A stretch of 17,302 nt of DNA from UBA6165 sp044233745 (GCA_044233745.1 JBIIJN010000059.1:1-17302), one strand, 5' to 3'; shown: positions 1 to 7,701, counted from the first letter of the stretch. The notes: generated by a model not told the origin, from the letters alone. Numbers and translations are program-made.

Positions 1-1685
1 TATTGTCCAATCAAGCCCGTAATATCGACTTGATGACGTCCTGTGGTTTCCATGGGTGCGGTGAACAATTCGTCCAATTTTGCAATGAATTGTTCGCGTC
101 CGCCATACAGTGCAATCATGCCTGAGATGTCCTGCGGAACAAAGAAACTGTATTGCCAAGAATTGCCTTCTGTGAAATTGAAATTGACCTCTCTCGGATC
201 AAATGGCTCTTGAAAGGTGTTAAACAATTTGGCTTGCATGAAACCATGCTTGGGGTTGTATAGGTTTTTGAAGTATTGTGCTCTTTCAAAAAAGTACTGT
301 GCAACTTCTTTTTTTCCGATTGCTTGGGCAAAAATGGCGATACACCAATCGTTGTAGGCGTATTCTAGCGTTTTGGAAACCGATTCGTGCTCAATTTCTA
401 CTGGAATAAAACCGAATTTTATCAAAGCTGGAATGCCAAGCTCAGTTTGATACGCACGTCCTAACATGGCTTTGAGCGCCAAATCTGTGTCAAAATTGCG
501 CAGACCCTTCATGTAGGCGTCCACAATTACGGGAACGGAATGATAAGCAATCATGCAACTCGTTTCGTTGGCACACAATTCCCACATGGGCAACTTTCCG
601 CCGTGTTGAAATTGGCGCAGCATGGTTCGGACCATTTCTTCAGTTCTATTTTGTTGCACAATGGTTAGCAGGGGATGCAAACCTCGAAAGGTATCCCAAA
701 GAGAAAAAACAGTGTATTGGCGGTCGTTTTCTAGTTGATGGATTTTTTTGTCCATACCTCGGTATCGACCATCAACATCGCTGAAAACATTGGGGTTCAG
801 AAAGCTGTGGTAAAGTGCTGTATAGTAAATGGTTAAAAAATCTTTATTGGAAGAGAAAACTTCAATTTTGCCGAGTTCTTTTTCCCAATTTTGCTGTGTT
901 TGCTTTTTGATTTCCTCGAAAGTTTTACTGCCAATTTCTTGTTCCAAATTTCTTTGAGCGCCGTCCATATCAACTGCGGAAATACCCACGCGAACCTCAA
1001 TATCACTGCGATTTCCAAAGTTGAGATAGAGTCTTTTCTTTTCTAAGGTCATGGAATCTACCTTGAAATCTACAGAAAATTGGATGTAGAAATAAAAATG
1101 CTGCTCTGTGGCCCAAGCGTCTGAAATGCGTTTGCCGCGGATGGTTCTGTTGTCGATGATTTCAAAACCGTAATCCAATAAGCGGTCGCGGTAATCCAAG
1201 TCGATGACCATGTGCGCTTTGTTGTGTCCAAATTGGTATTGATGAATTCCAGCGCGTTCAGTAACTGTCAATGCAGCTTTGATTTTGTAATCACTGAAGT
1301 CAACGCTGTAAAATCCGGGTTCGGCTTTTTCATTTTGATGCGAAAATGAGGATGTTACTCGACCGCTGGCATCTTTTTTCACTTGATTTGGGTCGAAAGG
1401 CATGATGAGCAAATCGGCATAATCGGGAACACCTGTGCCACTCAAATGCGTGTGACTGAATCCATACAAAATGCTATCGGAATAATGGTAGCCGCCACAG
1501 CCATCCCAACCATCATAGCGCGAATCGGGACTGAGTTGCATAAAACCAAATGGTGCCGCAGCGCCAGGATAGGTATGTCCATGTCCGCCTGTGCCAATGA
1601 ATGGATTGACGTGCGAGATGAGGTTTTGGGCTTGGAGGTTTACTGCTGTGAAAGCAATAACCAATAATGATAATGTGTTTTTCAT
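1..1685 (-). CDS. GH92 family alpha-mannosidase-like glycosidase, secreted (3' end cut by window)
   Basis: An uninterrupted frame of 561 codons runs from an ATG at 1685 off the left edge. It opens with a signal peptide (residues 1-20, MKNTLSLLVIAFTAVNLQAQ) without a lipobox. The mature protein starts with the GH92 hallmark VNPFIGTGGHGHTYPGA. Further family blocks are GWDGCGGYHYSD, GFSHTHLSGTG, FSLWDTFRGLHPL (about 328-340), LPMWELCANET (E369), EGNSWQY (506-512), and METTGRHQVDITGLIGQ at the edge. GH92 enzymes are calcium-dependent exo-alpha-mannosidases that trim N-glycan or yeast mannan side chains. The Glu of EGNSWQY is, as I recall the family, the catalytic acid. The base aspartates lie in the missing part; family length is about 750 residues, so roughly 190 are lost. 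The T9SS tail, if any, cannot be seen. Linkage specificity cannot be assigned. A terminator hairpin lies directly upstream of the start. Confidence 0.95.
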   Translation of the reverse strand, partial: MKNTLSLLVIAFTAVNLQAQNLISHVNPFIGTGGHGHTYPGAAAPFGFMQLSPDSRYDGWDGCGGYHYSDSILYGFSHTHLSGTGVPDYADLLIMPFDPNQVKKDASGRVTSSFSHQNEKAEPGFYSVDFSDYKIKAALTVTERAGIHQYQFGHNKAHMVIDLDYRDRLLDYGFEIIDNRTIRGKRISDAWATEQHFYFYIQFSVDFKVDSMTLEKKRLYLNFGNRSDIEVRVGISAVDMDGAQRNLEQEIGSKTFEEIKKQTQQNWEKELGKIEVFSSNKDFLTIYYTALYHSFLNPNVFSDVDGRYRGMDKKIHQLENDRQYTVFSLWDTFRGLHPLLTIVQQNRTEEMVRTMLRQFQHGGKLPMWELCANETSCMIAYHSVPVIVDAYMKGLRNFDTDLALKAMLGRAYQTELGIPALIKFGFIPVEIEHESVSKTLEYAYNDWCIAIFAQAIGKKEVAQYFFERAQYFKNLYNPKHGFMQAKLFNTFQEPFDPREVNFNFTEGNSWQYSFFVPQDISGMIALYGGREQFIAKLDELFTAPMETTGRHQVDITGLIGQ

Positions 1686-1688
1686 TGC

Positions 1689-1725
1689 AAAAAAAATGGA
1701 AAGCGCTAAAGTAAGCACTTTCCAT
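1689..1725 (-). terminator. Intrinsic terminator of the Spo0M-like gene
   Basis: On the minus strand ATGGAAAG pairs with CTTTCCAT (8 bp), then one mismatch, then a further 3 bp (GCT/AGC), around a 6-nt loop. A run of eight T follows (A-run 1689-1696 on the plus strand). It lies 45-81 bases past the stop of the 1770-2243 gene and ends three bases before the GH92 start codon, so it also forms the GH92 leader. Confidence 0.7.
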
Positions 1726-1769
1726 CATTCATATTCAATTTCTAGGGCGATGTCCCTTTTTTGTATCGA

Positions 1770-2243
1770 TTATTTCTTCGCTTTTTTCAATTCTTTTGAA
1801 ACCAACGGAGGTAAAGTTACGCCTTTAACACTGGCAGTAGCAGTGATTTCATATTTTTGTTTTTCACCATCGAGGAAGGAGCCTACTTTACCTAATCCAC
1901 CAATGACACCACCTTTGTCAGCCATGGCTTCATTGGATGATTTTGCGTACGAGAAAGGCAATTCGAATTCGATTTCTTTCACTTCATCTTTTTTGATATC
2001 GAAGCCTTGCAAAGTCATCTTACCCCAATTCAATTTTGAGCTCGATTTGTCATCGCCTTTGCCTGTTGAAAAATCTTCGTCGAAGCTCAGTTCAATTTCT
2101 TTGATGGTTTGGTCACTTTTGCCCGTTATTTTCAGTTTACCTGTTAATAATTTGCTTTCCAAATCCACTGTTGGTTGCATGTCCAATTCCATTTTAATAG
2201 TTCCTATCCCAAGGAACTGTTTGATTTTTCCAAAAATACCCAT
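1770..2243 (-). CDS. Spo0M-like (arrestin-fold) cytoplasmic protein
   Basis: 157 residues. The N-terminus MGIFGKIKQFLGIGTIKMEL resembles the start of Spo0M/SpoOM-family proteins (a short amphipathic helix with FLGIG, then beta-strands). The rest alternates strand-like stretches such as LTGKLKITGKSDQTIKEIEL and EIEFELPFSYA, as expected for an arrestin-like beta sandwich, and ends in a basic tail (KELKKAKK). There is no signal peptide or membrane segment. Spo0M was named for sporulation control in Bacillus, but homologues occur in non-sporulating bacteria and their role there is poorly known. The assignment rests on N-terminal resemblance and overall pattern, so it is moderate. The gene is monocistronic: a hairpin terminator follows and a divergent gene lies upstream. 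Confidence 0.6.
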   Translation of the reverse strand: MGIFGKIKQFLGIGTIKMELDMQPTVDLESKLLTGKLKITGKSDQTIKEIELSFDEDFSTGKGDDKSSSKLNWGKMTLQGFDIKKDEVKEIEFELPFSYAKSSNEAMADKGGVIGGLGKVGSFLDGEKQKYEITATASVKGVTLPPLVSKELKKAKK

Positions 2244-2346
2244 TGTTTTAAGTTTTTAAATTTGGGTGCGAAAGTATTGTTATTCTTCAACTTTTCTATC
2301 GCATGAATATCATTAAATCCTTAATTTCGCAGCAAAATTTCGCATT
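2244..2346. promoter_or_regulatory. Divergent promoter region, Spo0M-like gene / crotonase
   Basis: This 103-bp gap separates two divergent starts, so both promoters should be here. Near matches to the Bacteroidota -7 box TAnnTTTG are TACTTTCG on the minus strand (2276-2269) and TAATTTCG on the plus strand (2322-2329). Both have C for T at the seventh position. I found no well-spaced TTG -33 element for either, so the assignments are weak. Confidence 0.35.
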
Positions 2347-3117
2347 ATGAGCATATTAGAACAAGGCACAGTAAGAACCGATATTTCGGAAAATGGCATT
2401 GCACATGTCGAGTTTTTTCATCCTTTGTCTAATTCGATGCCCGGACATTTGTTGGGTAAATTGGCTCAAGAAATTCGAAATTTGGGCGCAAATGATGCAG
2501 TGAAAGTAATTGTTCTTCGTTCTGCTGGCGATAGAACATTTTGTGGTGGCGCAAGTTTTGATGAATTGGTTTCTATCGAGGATTTTGAAACAGGGAAGAA
2601 GTTTTTCTCTGGTTTTGCCAATGTGATCAATGCTTGTAGAACTTGCCCAAAGTTGATTATTGGTCGCATTCAAGGCAAGGCAGTTGGCGGAGGTGTTGGA
2701 TTGGCGAGTGCAACAGATTATTGTTTTGCAACAAAATTTGCCGACGTGAAGTTGAGCGAATTGGCTGTTGGGATTGGTCCTTTTGTGGTTGGGCCGGCCG
2801 TGGAAAGAAAAATGGGAACATCAGCTATGTCGCAATTGGCAATCAATGCGACTGAGTTTAAAAGTGCCCAATGGGCTCGAGAAAAAGGTCTTTATACAGA
2901 TGTTTTTGACAGCATCGAAGATATGGATATCGCCATTGATGCTTTAGCGAATCGTTTATCAAATTCCAATCCTGAAGCCATGACGATGTTGAAGCAAATC
3001 TTCTGGCAAGGCGCTGAAAACTGGGATACTTTGCTCATTCAACGCGCTGAAATGAGTGGTAAATTGGTTTTGTCCGATTTCACCAAAAATGCTATTGCTG
3101 ATTTTAAAGCGAAATAA
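2347..3117 (+). CDS. Enoyl-CoA hydratase/isomerase (crotonase) family protein
   Basis: 256 residues, the usual length for a single-domain crotonase acting on acyl-CoA thioesters in the cytoplasm. The oxyanion-hole and CoA-binding segments are clear: RTFCGGASFDEL (63-74) and GKAVGGGVGLASATDYCFA (110-128). Of the two glutamates that catalyse hydration in classical enoyl-CoA hydratase, the second is kept (E138 in KLSELAVGIGPFVVG). The first is replaced by glycine (G118 in GGGVGLA). The GGGVGL plus LSELxxGIGPFVV pattern resembles methylglutaconyl-CoA or carboxygeranoyl-CoA hydratase-like (LiuC-type) members more than FadB-type hydratases, but substrate cannot be fixed. No leucine-degradation partners are adjacent; the gene stands alone between a divergent gene and the CotH-like gene 158 bp downstream. 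Start ATG at 2347. Confidence 0.85.
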   Translation: MSILEQGTVRTDISENGIAHVEFFHPLSNSMPGHLLGKLAQEIRNLGANDAVKVIVLRSAGDRTFCGGASFDELVSIEDFETGKKFFSGFANVINACRTCPKLIIGRIQGKAVGGGVGLASATDYCFATKFADVKLSELAVGIGPFVVGPAVERKMGTSAMSQLAINATEFKSAQWAREKGLYTDVFDSIEDMDIAIDALANRLSNSNPEAMTMLKQIFWQGAENWDTLLIQRAEMSGKLVLSDFTKNAIADFKAK

Positions 3118-3275
3118 AATTATTTTAACATTTAGTTTCTATTCCCTTAATGCTTTACATTTACGCAGTTTAACACCCTGCTTTTATGAAATAGCCATGC
3201 AAAAACTTCGCGCAAGCACCTATGAAAATAACATGGCGTATTCCATATGACCTTTAAAAAACAAATAGTTCACAT

Positions 3276-5333
3276 ATGAAAATACCTTTATTTTTTGCTC
3301 TATTCTTAGTACAAATTTGTGTTTTTGGTCAACAAACCATTTTAACAGATAGCAATTTGCCAATTCTCGTGATTCAGACGGATATTAATCCAGAGAATAA
3401 TCAGCCCTATGAAATTGTTGATGACCCTAGAGTTCCAGCAAGTCTTAAATTGATTTATCGTCCGGATGGTTCGAGGAATTATTTGTCGGATATTGATAAT
3501 CCTGACTATTTGAATTATGATGGCAAAATCATGATAGAGTTTCGAGGGTCAAGTTCACAAGCATTACCCAAAAAACCATACGGATTTTCAACCAAAATGG
3601 CTGATAATCTAACAAATAACAATGTGAGTTTGCTGGGTATGCCTGAAGAAAACGATTGGGTTTTGAATGCTTTGGCTTTTGATGAGTCAATGATTCGCGA
3701 CATGGTTTCATACGATTTGAGTAGAAACTTAGGAAATTATGCTCCTCGTGGACAATATGTTGAGGTCATTTCAAACGGCGATTACAAAGGTGTTTATGTG
3801 CTGATGGAAAAAATTAAAAGAGATGGTGGACGCGTCAATGTTTTTAATATGACCCCAGATGACAATACAATACCTGACCTTAAAGGTGGTTATATTGTGA
3901 AAGCTGACAAGACCACAGGTGGCGATGTAGTTGCTTGGCCAATGCCAGGTCCTGGAGGAAACGCTCAATTCCTCTACCATTTTCCTGAACAAGAGGTGAT
4001 TACGTCACCACAGGCGGTTTACATAGAAAATTATTTCAATCAACTGGCTACGCGCACAGATCCAGCAAATCCGAGTCCAGCAAATGGTTATCCAGAGTTG
4101 ATTGATATTCCAAGTTTTATTGATTTTATGCTGATTGCAGAAATATCCTCCAATGTGGATGCCTATCAATTAAGCAGTTATTTTCACAAAGACAGAGAAG
4201 GAAAATTGAGGGCAGGACCGGTTTGGGATTATAATTTGACTTTTGGAAATGACTTGTTTTTCTGGGGATATGATAGAAGTCATACCAATGTTTGGCAGTT
4301 TAACAACGGTGACAATACGGGTCCTTATTTTTGGTTGCGTCTGTTTAATGACCCGACCTATAAATGCTATTTATCCAAACGTTGGTTTGAAGTTACCAAT
4401 CCTGGTGGTCCAATGAGTTATGCTGCAGTGGTAGAGATTATCGATTATTACACGGATTTATTGGATGAATCTGCGGCAAGAGAACAGCAGCGTTGGGGCA
4501 CCGTAGGCAGTCGCTTGGATAATGTAAATGCTATGAAAACGTGGCTTCAAGAGCGTATATTGTGGATCAGCAACAACATCGGTAGTCCTTCGGCTTGTAT
4601 GAATCCAACTTTGCCCAATTTGGTTATTTCTAAGATTCATTACAATCCTTTGACGCAAGTTGATTTTGCAAGCAATGAGTTGGAGTTTTTTGAAATCACC
4701 AATAATTCAAATGAAACGGTTGATTTGACTGGGATTTATGTTCGTGAATTGGGCATTAGCTACCAATTTCCTGCTGGCACATCGGCTGCACCTAATGAAA
4801 AAATAATTCTTTGCAGCGATCCCATGAAATTTACACTATTTTATGGTTATGCTCCTTTTGATGGCTATTACAGAACTTTGTCGAATAGTGACTATCACAT
4901 CGTGCTTGCCGATGCTTTTGGCAATGTGATTGATGAGGTGCACTATTTTGATAGCGATGCTTGGCCTTCATCGGCTGACGGAAATGGCCCATATTTATGC
5001 TTGAATGAACTAAACGCAGATAATTCACTGGCACAAAATTGGAGTGCCTGTGGACACGTTTCAATTGATTGGTTCGGGACATCAAACTTAGATTTACTTG
5101 TTTATCCTGTTCCTTTTGGTGATCAATTGAGCTTCTTTGTTGAAGACCATACGATTGCGAGCATCACAATTTTAGATGTTCAAGGAAGAACAATCTCAAC
5201 GATTGACTATTTCAGTAATTCAAGCGGACAAGTTGTCTCTTTGAACACAAGCCAGATTCAAAAAGGCGTATATCTTGTATCTGTTGTTCTCGAATCAGGT
5301 GCATTAATCACCAAAACCATTGTGAAGCAATAG
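3276..5333 (+). CDS. Secreted CotH kinase-like protein with lamin-tail domain and T9SS sorting domain
   Basis: 685 residues. A signal peptide (1-19, MKIPLFFALFLVQICVFGQ) is followed by a CotH-like domain (about 28-440). Its motifs are IEFRGSSSQALPKKPYGFS (87-105), DESMIRDMVSYDLSR, YKGVYVLMEKIKRD (170-183), GGYIVKADK and GPVWDYNLTFGN (314-325). CotH proteins are atypical secreted kinases; Bacillus CotH phosphorylates spore-coat proteins. Residues 447-580 look like a lamin-tail domain (LVISKIHYNP, ELEFFEITNNSNETVDLTGIYV). The last 80 residues (606-685) form a type A Por sorting domain (YPVPFGDQL, ITILDVQGRTI, GVYLVSV, KTIVKQ), so export by T9SS and anchoring at or release from the surface is expected. 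The substrate is unknown. Kinase activity is inferred from family only. Confidence 0.88.
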   Translation: MKIPLFFALFLVQICVFGQQTILTDSNLPILVIQTDINPENNQPYEIVDDPRVPASLKLIYRPDGSRNYLSDIDNPDYLNYDGKIMIEFRGSSSQALPKKPYGFSTKMADNLTNNNVSLLGMPEENDWVLNALAFDESMIRDMVSYDLSRNLGNYAPRGQYVEVISNGDYKGVYVLMEKIKRDGGRVNVFNMTPDDNTIPDLKGGYIVKADKTTGGDVVAWPMPGPGGNAQFLYHFPEQEVITSPQAVYIENYFNQLATRTDPANPSPANGYPELIDIPSFIDFMLIAEISSNVDAYQLSSYFHKDREGKLRAGPVWDYNLTFGNDLFFWGYDRSHTNVWQFNNGDNTGPYFWLRLFNDPTYKCYLSKRWFEVTNPGGPMSYAAVVEIIDYYTDLLDESAAREQQRWGTVGSRLDNVNAMKTWLQERILWISNNIGSPSACMNPTLPNLVISKIHYNPLTQVDFASNELEFFEITNNSNETVDLTGIYVRELGISYQFPAGTSAAPNEKIILCSDPMKFTLFYGYAPFDGYYRTLSNSDYHIVLADAFGNVIDEVHYFDSDAWPSSADGNGPYLCLNELNADNSLAQNWSACGHVSIDWFGTSNLDLLVYPVPFGDQLSFFVEDHTIASITILDVQGRTISTIDYFSNSSGQVVSLNTSQIQKGVYLVSVVLESGALITKTIVKQ

Positions 5334-5388
5334 CACTCTTCAACGTAATTTTTTCTACGAATGTTCATAATTTTCGATACACATTGAT

Positions 5389-5417
5389 TTTGTGTTTTCG
5401 AGAATCCCGTACCTTTG
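5389..5417 (+). promoter_or_regulatory. Bacteroidota-type promoter of the response regulator gene
   Basis: A perfect -7 box TACCTTTG (5410-5417) follows a TTTG -33 element (5389-5392) with 17 bp between them. The start codon is 25 bases downstream, leaving a short leader. Confidence 0.7.
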
Positions 5418-5442
5418 TTTAAAATTATTCTAAATAAGAAAC

Positions 5443-6117
5443 ATGAAAGTGCTCATTGCTGATTCTAATTTCATTTCTCTCAATGGATTGCGTGCAATTT
5501 TGTCAAACGAGAAGAATTTGATTATTACAGGAGAGGCCAGAAATGAGCATGAACTCATGGATCACATCAAGCTTTTTTCGCCTGATGTTGTGGTTATTGA
5601 TTACACCGCGGATGGTTTTTCTATAGATTCTGTGCCGCGGGTATTGCGCGAATTTCCCGAAGTTAAATTTGTGGCAGTAACGCCTGAGCAGTCTGCACAA
5701 ACCCTGGTAGATGCTTTGCGTGGTGGTATTATGAGTTACATCAAAAAAGACTGCGATATTTCTGAAATTGTTGATTCAGTTTTGGATACCTACAAGGGAA
5801 ATCGCTTTTTTTGTGGGCAAATTTTAGAAACCATTCACAAGGCCAATATTGATGTGGACGATATTGATTGTGATGCATTATCTTGCGAGCCCTTGAGTTT
5901 GTCTGAACGTGAAATGGAAATCATCACCTTAATTGCCGAAGGATACACAAATACGCAAATCGCAGATATGATTTTTCTTTCAACCCACACGGTGAATACG
6001 CATCGCAAGAACATCATGGGTAAATTGGGTGTGAAAAATACAGCTGGAATTGTGATGTATGCTGTGAAAACGAATTTGGTGACGCCCAATAAGTTTTTAT
6101 TTGCAGGTCAGGGCTGA
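5443..6117 (+). CDS. NarL/LuxR-family response regulator
   Basis: 224 residues, standard for a receiver plus LuxR-type DNA-binding protein. The receiver domain (1-~120) has the phosphoacceptor D53 (PDVVVIDYTADG), T80 (VAVTPE) and the conserved lysine in YIKKD (K101/K102). The usual acidic pair near residue 7 is D7-S8 (LIADSN) rather than DD or ED. Residues 152-209 are a LuxR_C helix-turn-helix (LSEREMEIITLIAEGYTNTQIA, then TVNTHRKNIMGKLGVKN). A role in phosphorelay-controlled transcription is expected. No histidine kinase lies in the window, so it is an orphan here; the signal and regulon are unknown. It has its own promoter upstream. The stop is only three bases from the convergent stop of the next gene. 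Confidence 0.92.
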   Translation: MKVLIADSNFISLNGLRAILSNEKNLIITGEARNEHELMDHIKLFSPDVVVIDYTADGFSIDSVPRVLREFPEVKFVAVTPEQSAQTLVDALRGGIMSYIKKDCDISEIVDSVLDTYKGNRFFCGQILETIHKANIDVDDIDCDALSCEPLSLSEREMEIITLIAEGYTNTQIADMIFLSTHTVNTHRKNIMGKLGVKNTAGIVMYAVKTNLVTPNKFLFAGQG

Positions 6118-6120
6118 TCT

Positions 6121-7260
6121 CTATTTTTCCCAATTGTAAATGCGTTTCAGAATTTCAATTTCAGATTCTGATAAATTTAATCCACGGCGTTTCATCATAG
6201 ATTCGGCTACTTCAATTGCTTTTTCAAATTTGAATTTTTCATTTTCACCCCAAGCAAAAGAGGGTACATATTTTGGCGGAAATCCATCTGAAAAAACGTT
6301 TGCAGAAACACCCACCACGCTTGCCGTATTAAACATGGTGTTGATTGAACATTTGCCATGATCGCCCATAAATAAACCCATAAAAGTAATATCGGTTTGA
6401 GCCATGGTTTGCGATTCAAAATCGTAGGTTTTTACAAAACCGTAGTTGTTTTTCAAATTAGAACAATTGGTATCGGCGCCTAGGTTGCACCACGCACCAA
6501 TGTATGCGTTTCCAATAAAACCATCATGACCCTTGTTGGAATAGGCCAAGAAAATAGAGTTAGAAATTTCTCCTCCTACTTTGCAATACGGACCGATTGA
6601 TGTGCCACCGTAGATTTTGGCGCCCATTTTCACAGTGGCTCCTTCGCCCAAAGCAAAAGGTCCGCGAATCATAGATCCCTCCATTATTTCAGCGTTTTTG
6701 CCAATATAAATGGGACCATTTGTAGTGTTTAGAATGCACGCTTCAATTTGCGCACCAGCTTCCAAGAAAATGAGGTTCTTATCGCCAATTACTGTGTTGG
6801 ATTCAGCTAATTTTTGCGTTTGTTTTTTCAAGCAAAACCAATCAAAATCACTTTTGATGACTTGTTCGTTTTTCAAATACAAGTCCCAGCGCTGATTCAA
6901 AATAGCAACCGGCGTTTCGTTTGCTAGTATCTTTTTTTCACCGCTCCCTTTTCTGGCAACCCAAATCTCATTGAAGATCAACTCTTCTCCATCAGATAAC
7001 TTGCTAACTTCTTGAGCCAATTTCGCATTGGGAACAACTGCTGCGTTGATGACCAAATCTGATTGGTCTGGGGTGTAATTGAAATGTTCTTGAATGAATG
7101 GATTTTCCGTTTGGAATTGAATAGGGGTATTGTGCTCCATCAGCAGTGCCCAACGTTCGGCCAAAGTGAAAAGTCCCATGCGCAATTCACCGACAGGTCT
7201 GGTGAGGGTGATTGGGGCAAAGGTCCAATGTTGTGCGTTGTCGGAGAGAACCAAGTTCAT
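6121..7260 (-). CDS. GlmU-like sugar nucleotidyltransferase/acetyltransferase (Bacteroidota type)
   Basis: 379 residues. It matches the alternative GlmU of Bacteroidota, thought to do both last steps to UDP-N-acetylglucosamine: acetylation of glucosamine-1-phosphate and uridylyl transfer. The N-terminal half carries the family start NLVLSDNA, APITLTRPVGELRMGLFTL (15-33) and INAAVVPN in place of the classical GlmU LAAGxGTRM loop. Residues about 155-345 are a left-handed beta-helix of hexapeptide repeats (GPIYIGKNAEI, GPFALGEGATVKMGAKIYG, GGTSIGPYCKVGGEI). KGHDGFIGNAYIGAWCNLGA (243-262) corresponds to the acetyltransferase active-site region. Which of the two reactions is active cannot be told from sequence. 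It follows rpmE on the same strand, separated by a terminator. UDP-GlcNAc feeds peptidoglycan and lipid A synthesis. Confidence 0.87.
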   Translation of the reverse strand: MNLVLSDNAQHWTFAPITLTRPVGELRMGLFTLAERWALLMEHNTPIQFQTENPFIQEHFNYTPDQSDLVINAAVVPNAKLAQEVSKLSDGEELIFNEIWVARKGSGEKKILANETPVAILNQRWDLYLKNEQVIKSDFDWFCLKKQTQKLAESNTVIGDKNLIFLEAGAQIEACILNTTNGPIYIGKNAEIMEGSMIRGPFALGEGATVKMGAKIYGGTSIGPYCKVGGEISNSIFLAYSNKGHDGFIGNAYIGAWCNLGADTNCSNLKNNYGFVKTYDFESQTMAQTDITFMGLFMGDHGKCSINTMFNTASVVGVSANVFSDGFPPKYVPSFAWGENEKFKFEKAIEVAESMMKRRGLNLSESEIEILKRIYNWEK

Positions 7261-7284
7261 GCGATTAATTTTGGGCTAAAATAC

Positions 7285-7313
7285 AAAAAACTCTGCCCAA
7301 ATTTGGACAGAGT
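7285..7313 (-). terminator. rpmE intrinsic terminator
   Basis: On the minus strand ACTCTGTCC pairs with GGGCAGAGT (9 bp including one G-U pair) around AAATTT. T6 follows (A-run 7285-7290 on the plus strand). It lies 28-56 bases past the rpmE stop and ends 25 bases before the next start codon at 7260. Confidence 0.8.
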
Positions 7314-7340
7314 TCAATATTGCAAAAAAGCGATACTAGA

Positions 7341-7595
7341 TTACTTCTTAAATTTCGAGTAACGGTTGTTGAATTTATCGATACGACCAGCGGTATCCAC
7401 AAATTGCTGAACCCCAGTAAAGAATGGGTGCGACTTGTACGTGATTTCCAATTTCACCAACGGATATTCGTTGCCATCTTCCCAAGTAATTGTTTCCTTA
7501 GTGTTGGCAGCAGAGCGCGTCATGAATGCGTAATCGTTGGTTACATCTTTGAAAACAACCAATCTGTATTCTTCTGGATGAATGTCCTTTTTCAT
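7341..7595 (-). CDS. rpmE: Large ribosomal subunit protein bL31, type B
   Basis: 84 residues when started at the ATG at 7595 (MKKDIHPEEYRLVVFKD), the usual start and length of type B L31. An in-frame ATG at 7625 would add ten residues (MKFRRFKAKD) that the family lacks. The protein has no cysteine, so the zinc-binding CxxC form (type A) is excluded. Conserved segments are KDIHPEEYR, YPLVKLEITYKSHPFFTG and DTAGRIDKFNNRY. bL31 bridges the 50S and 30S subunits. A near-perfect promoter lies upstream and a strong terminator downstream, so the gene is transcribed alone. In many bacteria zinc-free L31 is induced by zinc limitation through Zur. I see no clear Zur operator here, and in Bacteroidota this form is often the main L31. 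Confidence 0.95.
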   Translation of the reverse strand: MKKDIHPEEYRLVVFKDVTNDYAFMTRSAANTKETITWEDGNEYPLVKLEITYKSHPFFTGVQQFVDTAGRIDKFNNRYSKFKK

Positions 7596-7641
7596 ATCTT
7601 TAGCTTTAAATCTTCTAAACTTCATTCCCGATTTGGGAGGG

Positions 7642-7671
7642 CAAAAGTAGTAATATTTTTTTATTGCCCAA
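7642..7671 (-). promoter_or_regulatory. rpmE promoter
   Basis: On the minus strand, TTG (7671-7669), 19 bp, then a perfect TACTTTTG box (7649-7642). This is a textbook Bacteroidota housekeeping promoter. The leader to the 7595 start would be about 40 bases. Confidence 0.75.
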
Positions 7672-7701
7672 TAGTTTTAATGAAATCTTCTAAAAATTAA
7701 T

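Noticed and set aside
1744..1762. AGGG/CCCT hairpin with T6 on the plus strand between the Spo0M-like and GH92 genes
   Set aside because: The stem is only four bases and no plus-strand gene ends here; the 1696-1725 hairpin is far stronger.
1591..2259. 222-codon plus-strand frame
   Set aside because: It is the antisense of the Spo0M-like gene and the start of GH92; its translation has no recognisable family features.
3118..3275. 158-bp gap before the CotH-like gene, with a TACATTTA near-match to a -7 box at 3156-3163
   Set aside because: No TTG at the right distance and a long leader; too weak to list as a promoter. Nothing else was seen in the gap.
5350..5364. CGTA ... TACG inverted repeat after the CotH-like gene
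   Set aside because: A four-base stem with the T-run in the loop is not a convincing terminator.
7596..7625. Upstream in-frame ATG for rpmE adding ten residues
   Set aside because: The family starts at MKKDIHP; the extra residues are encoded by the leader behind the strong promoter.
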